Notes: a model not told the origin generated them from the letters alone. Shown: positions 1-11,488, counted from the stretch's first letter. The stretch is DNA of 64,000 nucleotides from Saussurea involucrata (GCA_033807775.1 CM066317.1:31685870-31749869); one strand, 5' to 3'. A program made the numbers and translations.

Positions 1-983
1 ACCGACCTCCCTTCCTTTCTCGTTTCTTTTTCACGTCCCACACAAAGAGCAAACCCCAAAAATCCTAAGCACCTCCCTCCCATCCTTTCTCCTTGCCGCT
101 GTCGTCGACCTCACCAAAAACCACCAGCACCGCCGCTGCTATTCTTGCCGGCGAAGAGAGGAGTACAGCGAGAGAGGGAGAGGGCGAGAGAGAGAGAGAG
201 AGAGAAGGAGCCGGAGCTTTGTGTGGATGCTGCTGTGTCACCGTGCGAGGTGGAAAGGAGTGAGCTGGAGTTGACGGGATCGTATTGCTGGTTGCGGATA
301 TCTGCTTTGCTTTTCGAGGTGAGTTCTCCCACTGCGTAGAATAGGGGTTATATGTGCATTGCTGTAGCTCATGTGTGCTAGCTAATTTTGTTGTGTGTGG
401 TACTAGGCTGTGTAGTGTCTAGTATGGACCTTGGGTGTCGTATAAAACTCGGGGAGACCGAGAGCTCGGGGAGATCGAGAGATACGTACACGGGTGTCGT
501 ATACGCTCGGGGAGACCAAGGAATACGTACACGGTATTGTATGAATTCGGGGAGACCGATGGTTATGTACACAGTTGTTCTTGCATGAGTTTGCCTGTTT
601 AGGATATGTTCTCAAACTGGCATGTGTGGATTATTTGTATCTATATGTGGATAGGGGTAGTGTCTATATGATTGCTATCTTATGTTGGTGTTTGAATTCA
701 CTAAGCTTCGTGCTTACCCTTTTCCTATAAATCACTGTTTCAGGTATGAGTGGCAGCAAGGCGTGACGGTACACACTGGCGCGTTGAGGAGACTTTTATT
801 TATTTATTTATTTCGAGACACCACGTTTAGAGTTACTTTATTTTCCGCTGTTTAAAAGAGTTGGTTGTTTAACTTAACAGAGCTTTGGATAAAATGTTTA
901 TTCGGTTTTAAATACTTGTGGTTTATTTAATTAAAACGGTATTTTTAAAAGTTCAAATTTATTGTAATTTTCGGGACGTTACA
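1..983 (+). repeat. 3' portion of a Ty3/gypsy LTR, cut by the left window edge
   Basis: The block ends in GGGACGTTACA, the same terminus (in reverse) as the LTRs at 42171-44318 and 48967-51192, so it is a related LTR in plus orientation. It also shares with them a GA-rich tract (170-206) and tandem CTCGG-GGAGA-CCGAG hairpin units (445-560). No internal region or primer-binding site follows at 984, so this is either a solo LTR or the 3' LTR of an element lying to the left. The 5' terminus and left TSD are outside the window. Confidence 0.75.
319..743 (+). other. candidate intron inside the LTR with branch-site hairpin
   Basis: A donor-like CGAG|GTGAGTT lies at 315-325 and an acceptor-like GTTTCAG|GTATG at 737-748. 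The covarying hairpin TAAGC-TTCGT-GCTTA (702-716) overlaps a CTTAC branch-point-like site 27 nt before the acceptor. The same arrangement recurs in every other gypsy LTR of the window. Splicing is inferred, not shown. Confidence 0.45.
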
Positions 984-998
984 AGGTCATAGAAAAGT

Positions 999-1582
999 AG
1001 GGGTGAGCATCGGGTCGGGTCGGTCGGGTTCGGCCCAAAAACCCACCACCCGATCGAGTTTCGGGGCTAGGGGAGATCACCCGAAATCCGTCCGATATAA
1101 ACATCGGGTTTCGGGGCCGGATCGGATCGGAACGGGTTTCGGGTTGGACTGTTTTTTTTGGCCTGTTTTTTAAAGCTATTTTTTGGGCTGTTTTTTAAAT
1201 CTTAATGTTTTTTTTGAACTGTTTTTTAAAGCTGTTATTTTGGACTGATTTTGGGCTTTTACATTTTACACAAATATGAAACACAATTAACTATTTAAGA
1301 CATTTGATTTTGGGTGAAAACTAATTTAGATTTTAGTCTGATACGATTTGGGATACTGATGTCTGATACGATTTAGGAAATATTAGTATTAGGTATATAT
1401 ATATATTTTATTTAAAAAATTAATTTTTTATTAAATTTCGGATATTTCGGGTCGGATCGGGTGGGAAAACCCAGACCCAACCCGATCCGTTATATTTCTC
1501 GGATTTATCGGGTTCGGATTTATCGGGTTCGGGATTTTGGCCTCTTTCTCGGGTTCGGGGCGGTCGGGTTTTGCTCACCCCT
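999..1582. mobile_element. MITE with AGGGGTGAGCA termini and 10-bp TSD
   Basis: The element starts AGGGGTGAGCA and ends TGCTCACCCCT. It is flanked by perfect 10-bp direct repeats ATAGAAAAGT at 989-998 and 1583-1592. The sub-terminal sequence is rich in CGGGTCGGG-type repeats. There is no ORF. A 10-bp TSD suggests mobilisation by a Mutator-like transposase, although the termini alone do not assign the superfamily. Confidence 0.8.
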
Positions 1583-1650
1583 ATAGAAAAGTTTGAAAAA
1601 AAATCACAGTGGTGAAGAGATCGATTACATATCTTGGAAGATATCGTTTT

Positions 1651-2355
1651 TGTTGGGTTTTGATGCGATTCGTAACCGTTAAACGCAACGAAAGTTAAAA
1701 TATTTTGGTTACAAAATTATAGAAAACATTTCTAATGCAAAACCCAATCGGATCAAATGAAGCATTTAACTAAATAATCACACACCATAGGGTGTTAGAA
1801 TTGTATCTTTTGGGATATGTTGTGGTTGAACGATCGGGGCAATAAGAAATCAACGCAGATTTCCTCTAACGGTATCCACACACAAACAGGCGAATTCCAC
1901 GGAGTGCTAGCCCAAAAGAACCCGTTGATTCTAAATACGTGTATGTGTATATTCGGATTCAGAGAATCAAATTGATTGTAGGAAAACAAATGACCCGACA
2001 TCCTATTTATATAGACAATAAATAGGATTTATGTTTATCTGTAATTATTTGAATTCAAATCATTTGAATTCGAATAATCATCTGAATAATTATCTAAATA
2101 ATTATCTGAATAATTATATTTATCTAAAAGATAATTATTCATATTTACAGATAAAACCCTGTAATTATCATAATTACATTTTACACATATTGTTTAATTA
2201 TTCTTTTAAGAATAACTATTTAACTGTCAAACATGACTTTAACGGGTTTCTTTCTAATGGAAGCAAACGTGTTCTTTGTGTGCGACCCTTTAGGTTTACG
2301 TACTCATTGGTAGCATTTCTATGTGACACGTGTCGTGGGCATATAATAACCTACA
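1651..2355 (-). repeat. 3' LTR of the copia element
   Basis: Starts TGTTGGGTTTTGAT and ends AACCTACA, matching 9058-9751 with scattered substitutions. It contains an AT-rich block at 2040-2160 with a perfect inverted repeat GAATTCAAAT-C-ATTTGAATTC and tandem CTGAATAATTAT units. Confidence 0.88.
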
Positions 2356-2370
2356 ATCTCCCACTTGCAC
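2356..2370 (-). other. polypurine tract of the copia element
   Basis: On the minus strand the bases before the 3' LTR read CAAGTGGGAGAT, the usual plus-strand priming tract for copia elements. Confidence 0.65.
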
Positions 2371-3379
2371 ACGATACACAGTAACACAGACGGTGGTAAG
2401 CGTCTAGCAACACGTCACTGCGCCCAAGGCTATGTAAATGTGCTTTTATCTTCGAGCAATTTTGATTGATTCAATCAATCACATAGTAGAATCATTCATT
2501 ATCCTTTTGCCTCACAATATTTGTTTTGAACTTAAGGCATAGATCTATCTCATCCTTTATACTTCAAAGATTATGTTTCTCGATCCCAACATATTTGATT
2601 ATACAAGTGCCATTAGTCCAACTAATCCACTTGTTCATGCATGTAAATCAAACTATGTCATCGAGGGGCCCATAAATATCTCTCTCATCTTGAGAGGAGA
2701 AAATCCCATGTTGCATGTACACGACTAACTACACAACTCGTGTTATACCCAACATAGCCCTTATGGCTACCCGGTTAAAGGTAACATTAGACTATATCAA
2801 AGCATAACACTCGTTGTGCATTAGGTCCCAATGCACATCTCATGTCTGAGGATAAAAGAGTGTTTTACTATCTCATGACTCACCTTATGACGCCGATCTA
2901 TGAGGTGATCCTAACCGTGGGTTTTGTCCAACGCTTTGTGCACCGACAAACGCATGTGACTCTGGTTGCACCCAGTGCACTTCCAACTTGGACTATGACC
3001 AGACTTCACAATGATATTGATTTATTACGAGTCCCTGGTAATAATCGATCAAGGACGGCTCTAAACAATATGAACATCATATTTGTTTATGGATACTTAA
3101 ACATGATAATAAAGAACATAATAATGTTTAATGTATATACTCATACCCAGTATGCCATATCACATTGTAAAACATAACTGTTTAATGTTCCAAAATTTAA
3201 AGTTTACTAAAATTCTTAATTAGAAAGATTTAAACCTATGGAACTACCATGAACATCATGATTAACAAATAGGATTTATAAGTAAATGTGCATTTTAAGC
3301 TCTCACAGCTTATATTACCTCCATTCTATATATATATATATCTTACTACAATTTTAGTCATCATGGTTAGTTTGGAAAC
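2371..3379 (-). other. 3' untranslated and decayed region of the copia element
   Basis: No protein domain could be read here in any frame. The position between RNase H remnants and the polypurine tract fits the 3' untranslated region of the element. Open stretches at 2842-3177 look like chance. Confidence 0.45.
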
Positions 3380-5290
3380 TAGCATCTGTGTATCCCAAGA
3401 CACACGGATCTCTTTCCTAACCATTTCGGTAAGAACATATCTTTAGTTCTTCGTAGATACTTCAGATTGTTCTTTACTGCTATAAAGTGAGCATCACTTG
3501 ATTCTGACTAAAATCTACTCGTCATGCTTTAAGGCATACGAGATGTCCGGTCTCTTAGTACATAAACATGGTGTACATGTTTGAACCAATGGCCGAAGCA
3601 TGGGAACACCCTTTGTTCGGTCCATGTACTATCGACAAACCTCCTTTCTTATAACCCCTTCATCTTGAAGTGTTTTAAGATTTTGTCAATGTATGTACTT
3701 TTGGCTTAATCTAATTAAGCACTTTGATCTATAACAATAGATCTTTACACCAAGGAATTGTCTCTTAGATCCTTTATCATTATATACTTCTTTAGTTAGG
3801 TTTTTACACCTTCAAGCACTAGGATGTCATTTCTGATGATCTAGAATACTATTATGCTCCCACTGAACTTCTTGTGTATACAAGATTTTAATTACGAGAT
3901 GATTGTCCTAATCCATAAATGGACCTTTTGCAACTTGAAATTTTAGGTTTGATGTTATAAAGCCTTGTATGCGTCCTCGCTAAAAATTCCCTTTTGAGGA
4001 ATGTGGCTTTAACATCAGTAATCATAAATAATCCGATCTTCAGATTGTTTTGCATTTTGTTCATTATTTTCAACAACTTGTTGAAGCTCAACACCTTGTT
4101 GTTTGTCAGTGTCAACCATTGTACCATCTTTGTGGTTCTTGAATTTCTTCATGATCAACTGTGTCTCCCCATTTTGATTCTTGCCAGAAAATCATTTTCT
4201 AAGAACTCATTATGGTGCGCAACAAAACTTTTGTTATCGCTTGGATCTTGTATAATAGATATCCTATTGGATATTTTATAAAGATGTACATTTCAGACCT
4301 TTTACTCAAGCTTCCCAGATATTCTCATATATGACAACTTTGGGATCTTCCCAATCCATATTTTGAGAATAGGTTTTATTGGTCCTTGTTGGTTACTGCA
4401 TAATTTAGTATTGGGTAGTTGTTTCTAGGAAACATCCTCAGAAAACTCTTTTAGGCAGATTCGTGAGACCCATCATAGAGTGAATCATGTTCAACAAGAT
4501 TCTATTTCTCCTTTTTGACATACCATTAAGATACGGTGTTCCGGGAGAAGTCATTTGGGATACAATCCCAATCTCTAGGATGATCAATTGGCTTAGATAC
4601 TCATAACCTCAATCTGATTGAATCATCTTTATCTTTGCCAAGTATATTCACTACTTCTTTTGAAACTCTTTGAAAAATCAAAGCTTTCACATTTCCTCTC
4701 TTTTGGTAAACATACCCATATCTACTAGGCTTAGTAGAATGTTACGAAGTAGTGATGACCGTGTCTTGTGACTGAACTTTAAGGCTCACATACATCAGTA
4801 TGGATAACTCCTATTAGTTCTTGTGACCCCTAAGGGTTTTTCCTTTAAAACATTCTTTGTCATCTTGACTAATACACATTTATCATGTGAATCATCACAT
4901 GATTCCAACTCTCCGTCCGTCTGGAGTTTGGTTATGTGTTTAAGTGTCACAAATAGGTCTGAGTTAAGCCCCGCTTAATTCATTATTTTGATTTATAATT
5001 ACAACTATCAATCTAATAAAACATTTATTGAAATAAAAAAAAAATTATTTCTTGAAAACATAAATATAAATTCGGTTTGTTGTAATTCGAGAAAATGAAA
5101 CTAAAATCCTAGTAATACTAGGTACATCAATACACTTGCCAAGTGTTAATGTAAGACCATTAAAAGTTCATATCATATGTCCTTTTGAGCAACCTTAGCT
5201 AACTTAGCTCCATCCGGTCTGGTTTCATCTTCTCTTCACTTCTTACTTTCTGAAAAGTAGTATTAATATGAGTATCATACTCAATACGTA
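3380..5290 (-). pseudogene. copia pol remnant (integrase, RT, RNase H)
   Basis: The minus-strand translation shows copia Pol in pieces, broken by stops and frameshifts. At about 4440-4575 there is an integrase segment (TSPGTPYLNGMSKRRNRI, followed by an IHSMMGLTNLPK-like helix). At about 3400-3640 there is an RT/RNase H boundary segment including HFIAVKNNLKYLRRTKDM. The order integrase before RT is diagnostic of Ty1/copia. No catalytic site is intact, so the element cannot supply its own enzymes. Confidence 0.75.
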
Positions 5291-5294
5291 TAAC

Positions 5295-5585
5295 CTAGTC
5301 AGAAGTGAACAAATCAATGGTAAACATACATGAAGTTCCGGCTTCATTAGCCTTCTTCTTTCTCATTTCTGCCAATAGGGCAGGGCAGTTTCTCTTCCAG
5401 TGCCCCTTCTGGTTGCAATTGAAGCAAACTGCATCTTCAGGAATCTTTCCTTTGCCCATTATCTTGTTGGAGCTTCCAACATTTGTTTTACCCTTGGTAA
5501 CTCCCCTATTCCTCTTGATTATCCCACTTTTAGGCTTGATCATCAAGACATGTTCTGGTTTGGATGAATCCAACTTGGATTTCAT
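5295..5585 (-). CDS. copia gag C-terminal part with CCHC zinc knuckle
   Basis: The 96-residue reading frame contains CFNCNQKGHWKRNC, a CX2CX4HX4C nucleocapsid knuckle, preceded by a basic Lys/Gly-rich stretch that would bind RNA. It is in the same frame as the 203-residue gag segment just upstream on the minus strand (5601-6212) and is separated from it by one TAA at 5601-5603. The normal copia continuation at that point would be a Lys codon, so this looks like a single nonsense mutation. The pre-integrase region expected next is not readable. Confidence 0.8.
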   Translation of the reverse strand: MKSKLDSSKPEHVLMIKPKSGIIKRNRGVTKGKTNVGSSNKIMGKGKIPEDAVCFNCNQKGHWKRNCPALLAEMRKKKANEAGTSCMFTIDLFTSD

Positions 5586-5600
5586 ATTTCTCTCAGCAGT

Positions 5601-6212
5601 TTAAAGCATGTTGTGAAGCTCTGTGAGATTTTTCTCCAAACCATTCATATTATAGTTTAAAACGAACTGTTCATATGAATTTGATAAAGAATTAAGAACC
5701 ATATTGATTCCTAATTCTTGATCTAGTGGGTATCCAAGACGGGTTAATCGGTCAATGTACCCTTTCATTTTTAAAACGTGGGTACTGACAGATGAACCCT
5801 CAGTCATCATACAGGCATGCAATGCCCTGACTGTATCAAACCTCTCTTGCCTTGCCTGTAAGTGAAACATAGATTTCAAAGAGGATATCATATCCCATGC
5901 AGGCATGTCTTCATGTTCCCTTAGAAGCTCGGGAGTCATGGATGCAAGCATCAAACAGCTAACATCTAGTGAGTCATTGAGATGCTTATCATAAGCAGCT
6001 CTATCATCAGCAGAAGCATTTATGGCAGGAGCGTTTGGAAGGGGTTTTTCTAGAACATACAACTTCTTTTCGTGTTTAAGGACAATCCTCAAGAAACGAA
6101 ACCAATCGACGAAGTTTGTACCGTTCAGTTTATCCTTATAAAGGATAGACTGTAACGTAAATTGAGATAAATCGTTTGTGTTTGTAATTTGGTTGGAGGT
6201 GTTAGCAGACAT
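5601..6212 (-). CDS. copia gag N-terminal part (capsid)
   Basis: The 203-residue frame starts MSANTSNQITNTNDLSQF and has the features of plant copia Gag: LNGTNFVDWFRFLRIVLKHE near residues 30-50, a helical middle, and MKGYIDRLTRLGYP near the end. Gag packages the element RNA into cytoplasmic particles. The frame ends at an in-frame TAA, after which the zinc knuckle continues in the same frame (5295-5585), so the intact protein would have been about 300 residues before pol. The ATG at 6210-6212 is the natural start. Confidence 0.85.
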   Translation of the reverse strand: MSANTSNQITNTNDLSQFTLQSILYKDKLNGTNFVDWFRFLRIVLKHEKKLYVLEKPLPNAPAINASADDRAAYDKHLNDSLDVSCLMLASMTPELLREHEDMPAWDMISSLKSMFHLQARQERFDTVRALHACMMTEGSSVSTHVLKMKGYIDRLTRLGYPLDQELGINMVLNSLSNSYEQFVLNYNMNGLEKNLTELHNML

Positions 6213-6789
6213 CTACAAAACAATTTTAGTAACTTTAATATCTCAAATAAATGAATTAACCTTTCAAAATCATTTGATTTGAGCTAAGATCCATATTTCA
6301 CCTACTTCCATAAATGGTTAATACACTGTCCATGGAATTAGGCTATTTAGGTAGGCATCATCCAATTATGCTCAACATAATTCTTAGATGTCGTGGGATT
6401 CTATTCAATATATCATATATTGAATTTGTCACGTTTAATCCCACTTCAACGCCTTGAAAATACTCATAGATGGCTAGGCACTTTCTACGATATTTCGAAG
6501 TAAACTAACCATACTAAGGTATCATGATCCCACCTAAAATCTCAACTTAGGGTTTATTGGGATCAGTCGTCCAAAATGCGACTATTTAAGTGAATAGCTA
6601 GGCGACTTTCCACAATCTCGTTATCTTGGCACTTTGTCTCACACTACAATCATCTGATATGATTGGCTAGGCACTTACCACACCGAAATCCTATAAGCTC
6701 GAAAAGTACCTTAAATTGGTGGTGTTTAGTTTACATTTTGTAAAGGTTTAATTTTAGAAAATATTCTAAGTCTTTTAAAAAAGTCTTTC

Positions 6790-7135
6790 ATTAAAATACC
6801 CCAAGTTTGACATTGACTTACCAAAATACCCCAAAAAATGAAAAGTTTACCAAAATGCCATTTTTTCCGCGAAGGGAGCCCGCTATCGCGGGCAGGGACC
6901 AATTGTGAATTTTTTTTGCAAGATATATTTACACTTTCAGTCCCTGGCCCGCGAACGAGGCCCGCGATCGAGGCTCGCGATGGCCCGCGATGGGACTGAA
7001 AGTGTAAATAATTTTTCACAATTGGTCCTTGCCCGCTATAGAGGGCTCCCTCCGCGGAAAAAAATGGCATTTTGGTAAACTTTTCATTTTTTGGGGTATT
7101 TTGGTAAGTCAATTTCAAACTTGGGGTATTTTAAT
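6790..7135. mobile_element. foldback-type element, about 346 bp
   Basis: The two halves are near-perfect inverted copies. The left arm begins ATTAAAATACCCCAAG and the right arm ends CTTGGGGTATTTTAAT. Inner motifs (CAAAATGCCATTTTT, ACCAATTGTGAA and the ACTTTCAGTCC block) are mirrored too. The loop at about 6945-6990 is GC-rich with repeated CCCGCGA words. There is no coding capacity; an open frame across it is an artefact of the palindrome. Confidence 0.75.
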
Positions 7136-8507
7136 TAATTTCTCCTTTTAAAACGTTTTGATTTAAAACCTTGTTTTAAAATCTTGTTTTAAAAGTTTAT
7201 TCAATTAAATCGGTTTGATTTTGATAAACATATCAATTTAAAATATCATATTTTATTTACCGATTTAAATTTTATTTTAAAACCGTTTGCAAGTATTATA
7301 GCAATAATAAAACAATTAAATAAAATAAAAGCAAAACACAAAATAAACAACCACACAGAAATAGATAATATACGGTTTTGCCCCTAATATGGTGCTGTGA
7401 GCCAACACAACAACCACAGTCTTTCTGAGGACGTCTTCAAGCTCCCACTGACCTCGCCATCTTGGTGAACTCCAGGGACTCCGTCTTGATATCTTGGAAC
7501 TCCGTCTTCGGGTTTGATTTACAATTTAAACAAACAAACAACAATATCCTATCTATTTACATTTGTCCCTATCTAGGAAATTTAAAATTATATTATATCG
7601 CATGCAATTAATACATTTTAATTTTCCAAACACAACAATAAATCAACCACGGGTCTTTCGGAGCAATCCATATATTATCTAATAATTATTTTAACCATAA
7701 AATAATACAATTTGGCCGAAACAATTTAACATAAATAAAATGGCCAAATTAATCGGAACAACTTATTATATGGCAAATTAAATCATAAAACCGACCCTAT
7801 CCTTATAACGTGGGTTACTACTAACCCGTATTCTAATTTTAAATATAAAATTAAAATAATTGACTAATTAGATAAACATAAATATAAGTCAATTTAAATC
7901 CCAACGAAAATTTTAAACGATAAAACTTTTGGACCAAAACTGTAATTGAGCCGAAAAACTCGGGTAACAACCCAAAATAATAAATGGGCCTACTAGCCCG
8001 GGCCCAATTCCCAAAATAGGTATCGTCCCAAGAATAGTTCAATGCCCGAAACGGAAAAACAAAATTTTAGACCGAGCGTCAACCCTCTTAGCTGAACTAA
8101 GAAGATGGCATCAAATCGAAAATAGCCGATTAAAACTTGTATTGCCGATAAAGAGATATCAGCAACCCTACATTGTTTTACAAATTTTAAACAAAAATTT
8201 AAATGGCCAAATTAAAAACAATTTCGATATCATTATGACGAAACCATCCCCAATTAATCAAAAAACTTGAAAGGGTCTAATCAAAAATCCTAAACCCTTA
8301 AGCCGGATCAACATGATCGACCCATCAACAATTTGGTACGGCTCAAAATAGAAGAACGTGTCATCTCGGTGGTGGATACTCACACAAGCAAAAGCCCGGT
8401 GGTGATCAATAACCGATGACGGAAACCGAAGTGAACCGACAGCGAGATTGCACTGGTCACGTTTGTCGACGGTGGTTAAGACAACCAAACCGTCACCGTG
8501 AAACTTA

Positions 8508-8979
8508 CGCTGTGTTCTCGAGTTTGTTTTATGAAGGAAAGGAACGTAAAGGGGAGGAAAGTAGGAGGAAAATAAAAAATGTTGTGTTCTCGAGTTTTTT
8601 TAAAGAGGGAAAGGAAGGGAAGAGGAATAAAAATATTGCTGATTTTCCTCCCAAAACTTTCTGCCCAAATGTGGGAGGAAACGGAAGGAAAGGAAAGAAA
8701 TGAAATGAAAAGAATTAAAAATATTTATAAAATTACACATATACCCATTAATTACATTTCATTATGAAATAAATGAGGGTATATTGGTAAAAGTAACGTC
8801 TTTCCTTTCCTTTCTCTCCTACTCAAGAACATGAAAATTTATTTTCTTTCCATATCCTTCCTTTCTTTTCCTTCAATCTCAAGAACACAAATACAAATAT
8901 TTATTTCCTCTCATTTCCTTACTTTTTTTCTCTTCCCTTTCTCTTCTTTTCTTTCCTTCTAAAACTCGAGAACGCAGCG
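8508..8979. mobile_element. MITE with CGCTG(T/C)GTTCTCGAG termini and TTA TSD
   Basis: The left end CGCTGTGTTCTCGAG and the right end CTCGAGAACGCAGCG are inverted with one mismatch, flanked by TTA at 8505-8507 and 8980-8982. The interior is rich in GGAAAGGAAA on the left and its complement on the right. A 3-bp TTA duplication fits PIF/Harbinger-type (Tourist-like) mobilisation. Confidence 0.65.
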
Positions 8980-9044
8980 TTAGGGTTCAATTATATTTTG
9001 CCATATAAAGTTCGTTTCCGATTTAATTAAATGATATCAAAGTA

Positions 9045-9056
9045 GCTCTGATACCA
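9045..9056 (-). other. primer-binding site, tRNA-iMet
   Basis: The minus strand reads TGGTATCAGAGC one base inside the 5' LTR. This is complementary to the 3' end of initiator methionine tRNA, the standard primer for plant copia and gypsy elements. Confidence 0.85.
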
Positions 9057-9057
9057 C

Positions 9058-9751
9058 TGTTGGGTTTTGATGTGATTCGTAACCGATAAACGCAGCGGAA
9101 GTTAAAATATTTTGGTTACAAAATTATAGAAAACATTTCTAATGCAAAACCCAATCGGATCCAATGAAGCATTTAACTAAATAATCACACACCATAGGGT
9201 GTTTAGAGTTGTACCTTTTAGGATCTGTTGTGGTTGAACGATCAGGGCACTAAGAAATCAACGCAGATTTCCTCTAACGGTATCCACACACGAACACATG
9301 AATTCCACCGAGTGCTAGCCCAAAAGAACCCCTTAATTCTAAATATGTGTATGTGTATATTCGGATTCAGAGAATCGAATTGATCGTAGAAAAACAAATG
9401 ATCTGACATCCTATTTATATAGACAGTAAATAGGATTTACGTTTATCTGTAATTATTTGAATTCAAATCATTTGAATTCTATTAATCATCTGAATAATTA
9501 TCTGAATAATTATATTTATCTAAAAGATAATTATTCATATTTACAGATAAAACTCTGTAATTATCATAATTACATTTTACACATATTGTTTAATTATTCT
9601 TTCAAGAATAACTATTTAACTGTCAAACATGACTTTAACGGGTTTTTTTCTAATGGAAGCAAACGTTTTCTTTGTGTGCGACCCTTTAGGTTTTCATACT
9701 CATTGGCAGCATTTTTGTGTGACACGTGTCGTGGGCATATAATAACCTACA
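9058..9751 (-). repeat. 5' LTR of the copia element
   Basis: The partner of 1651-2355: same TGTTGGGTTTTGAT start and AACCTACA end, 694 bp against 705 bp, with many point differences that indicate an old insertion. The promoter must lie here, read leftwards; no clear TATA box was identified. Confidence 0.88.
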
Positions 9752-11275
9752 GATTTCATAATCAAGAAGTGTAATCGATTACCTGTCCAGACGAGGCACA
9801 TAGTCGATCGAAGGAGAGAGTCGTCGATTGAAGGTGAGAATCGATTGAAGAAGAAAGTCGTCGATTGAAGGAGTCGATCCAAGAAGTCAATTGAAGGAGA
9901 GGGTCGATTTGTATGGTGAAACCGTGAAGGATGAATTACTTGATTGAGGGGTATATTGGTCCATGAAGGGCTGTTCTACTTAGTTCGAGGGGGTGGGTGG
10001 GACAAGCGTGTCCCATGTCTGTTCTAGTTAGTCCTAGCATGTTCCACATATGGTGACACCAAATGCAGGACAAGTATGTTATGTTCTGTTCTGTCATGTC
10101 CCACATGTCCACCATACCAAACGCACCATTGCACCTATCTTTTATTCTCTTTAGAAATGTAAAAATAAATTAATATTTTATATCTATAAAATAATTAATA
10201 TCATAACTCCACCTGTATTCTCGATGAACCCCCACCTTGTCCCTGCTTTTCGACAAAACCACCCATCCCTTGTTTCTGGCAAAACCATATACTATGCATT
10301 GTTCTAAAAGGCTTGCCGCCATGGTGCGTTGTGGCTCAAGGCTTGTGTCTCAAGCCACGTTATGCTTGTGGCGCGCCATGGGTTAATGTGCAGTCTTTTA
10401 TAACGCGATATTTGATTTTCTTTACGTTTTAATGTCTTAGTTGCTAGTTTTTAATATATAACCTAATTTAACTTGTTTATTGTCATTGACTTATCGATTA
10501 ATAGTACAAAATATATGTTTTTATATATAATATTGTATATGATATAGAGATTTGACGTCAGAAGTCACGCATTGATAAACACCATGGCCTCGTTGTGGCT
10601 CTTAAGGCTTGAGGCTTGGCCTCGCCGCCACGCCACGCCTCACGCCATTTAGAACATTGATCCTATGGAACTCACAACCACCAGCGTCTCTTGAATATGG
10701 GTTTTTGCATATTTTATAAAAGAAAAAAAACGAATGAAGACGGTGGCAGTGTTGGTGTGGATTGTGGAAGAAGACGTAATCGATGAATCTTTTCAATTTG
10801 TTTTATTTGAATGTTTATGAATCCTTGTTGTTAAAGTTCATTTCAGTTAAATATACTTTATCAATTGTTTTAATGAATTGTTCTATTCAATGATCTACAT
10901 CTCCATTTGTTCATCATTCGTTTGGATATAATGATGGTTTTTGGAGTTTCAATTATTATTCATTTAGGTTGCAAGTAGTTGAATCTGGGCTTGAATTTGT
11001 GTATGAGTGGGTGTACATGAAACAATTTGTATATTCAAAGAATGAAATTAGGGTTCTTAAGTTAAGGAAGCATGTAGGGAGAAATATGTGTAAAAATACA
11101 GATTTGCCCCTCACGGGGTATATAACTAGGTTAACGAACTCCAAGTTAATAATGTTAAGTCAATTGATCAATTTGTTATACACGACACAAAATAAGGACC
11201 AACAGTATACTTGTAGCGTTTTAATGATCAAATTCAAATTTAGGCATAATACCGGGACCAAGAATGTTGTTTACT
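9752..11275. other. intergenic stretch without recognisable genes
   Basis: 9795-9915 is a degenerate GTCGATTGAAGGAGA-type tandem repeat. 10300-10660 is a possible inverted-repeat element, listed separately. No conserved protein could be read; the open frame at 10969-11277 has no recognisable domain. Confidence 0.5.
10300..10660. mobile_element. possible non-autonomous inverted-repeat element
   Basis: The left end TTGTTCTAAAAGGC and the right end GCCATTTAGAACATTG are inverted with mismatches, and both ends lead into GC-rich GGCTTG/CCACGCC words. I found no convincing target-site duplication, so the boundaries are approximate. Confidence 0.4.
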
Positions 11276-11488
11276 AACCACAAGAGTTGTGGCGTAGTGG
11301 TTAAGACCCTGGGATGTGGTGGAATATCCCATCTGCCCATGGTTAGAATTCAAGCGTACACAACAATTGTGGTCACTGAGGTTTAATCATGACTGATGTC
11401 TTAACTAATGTCTTAACTGATGTCTTACAGTCATAGTTGCCAATTGATTAGTTTAGGCATAGCCTATGACACTTTTCCCAAAAAAAAT
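11276..11488 (+). mobile_element. tRNA-derived SINE
   Basis: A polymerase III A box TGGCGTAGTGG (11290-11300) is followed 40 bp later by a degenerate B box GGTTAGAATTC (11341-11351). Then comes a unique body with three TGATGTCTTA-type repeats (11393-11430) and an A-run near 11480. This is the layout of a plant SINE. It is not a functional tRNA gene, because no cloverleaf stems can be formed. Confidence 0.6.

Larger units (their letters stand above)
6213..9044 (-). other. unusually long copia leader (2.8 kb)
   Basis: No protein domain is recognisable between the primer-binding site and the gag ATG. The stretch holds a foldback element (6790-7135) and a MITE (8508-8979), together about 0.8 kb. 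The remaining 2 kb is AT-rich, with no readable coding content. Some of it may be host or foreign sequence captured by the element. Confidence 0.5.
1651..9751 (-). mobile_element. decayed Ty1/copia LTR retrotransposon
   Basis: Two direct LTRs (1651-2355 and 9058-9751, TG..CA ends) bracket, on the minus strand, a tRNA-iMet primer site, a readable gag, a CCHC knuckle, decayed integrase and RT/RNase H, and a polypurine tract. Flanking pentanucleotides are GTTTT (left) and GATTT (right), a TSD with one mismatch. The LTRs differ at many sites and pol is full of stops, so this is an old insertion. Two smaller elements (6790-7135 and 8508-8979) have since inserted into its leader. Confidence 0.88.

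Noticed and set aside
111..339. Overlapping open frames on both strands at the left edge
   Set aside because: They are created by the GA-rich tract of the LTR; no domain and no splice context.
2842..3177. 111-codon plus-strand frame
   Set aside because: Lies in the 3' untranslated part of a minus-strand copia element; no domain.
6726..7118. 130-codon frame on the minus strand
   Set aside because: It spans the foldback palindrome; both arms read through by symmetry.
11276..11360. Possible tRNA gene
   Set aside because: A and B boxes are present but no cloverleaf can be formed; it is the head of a SINE.
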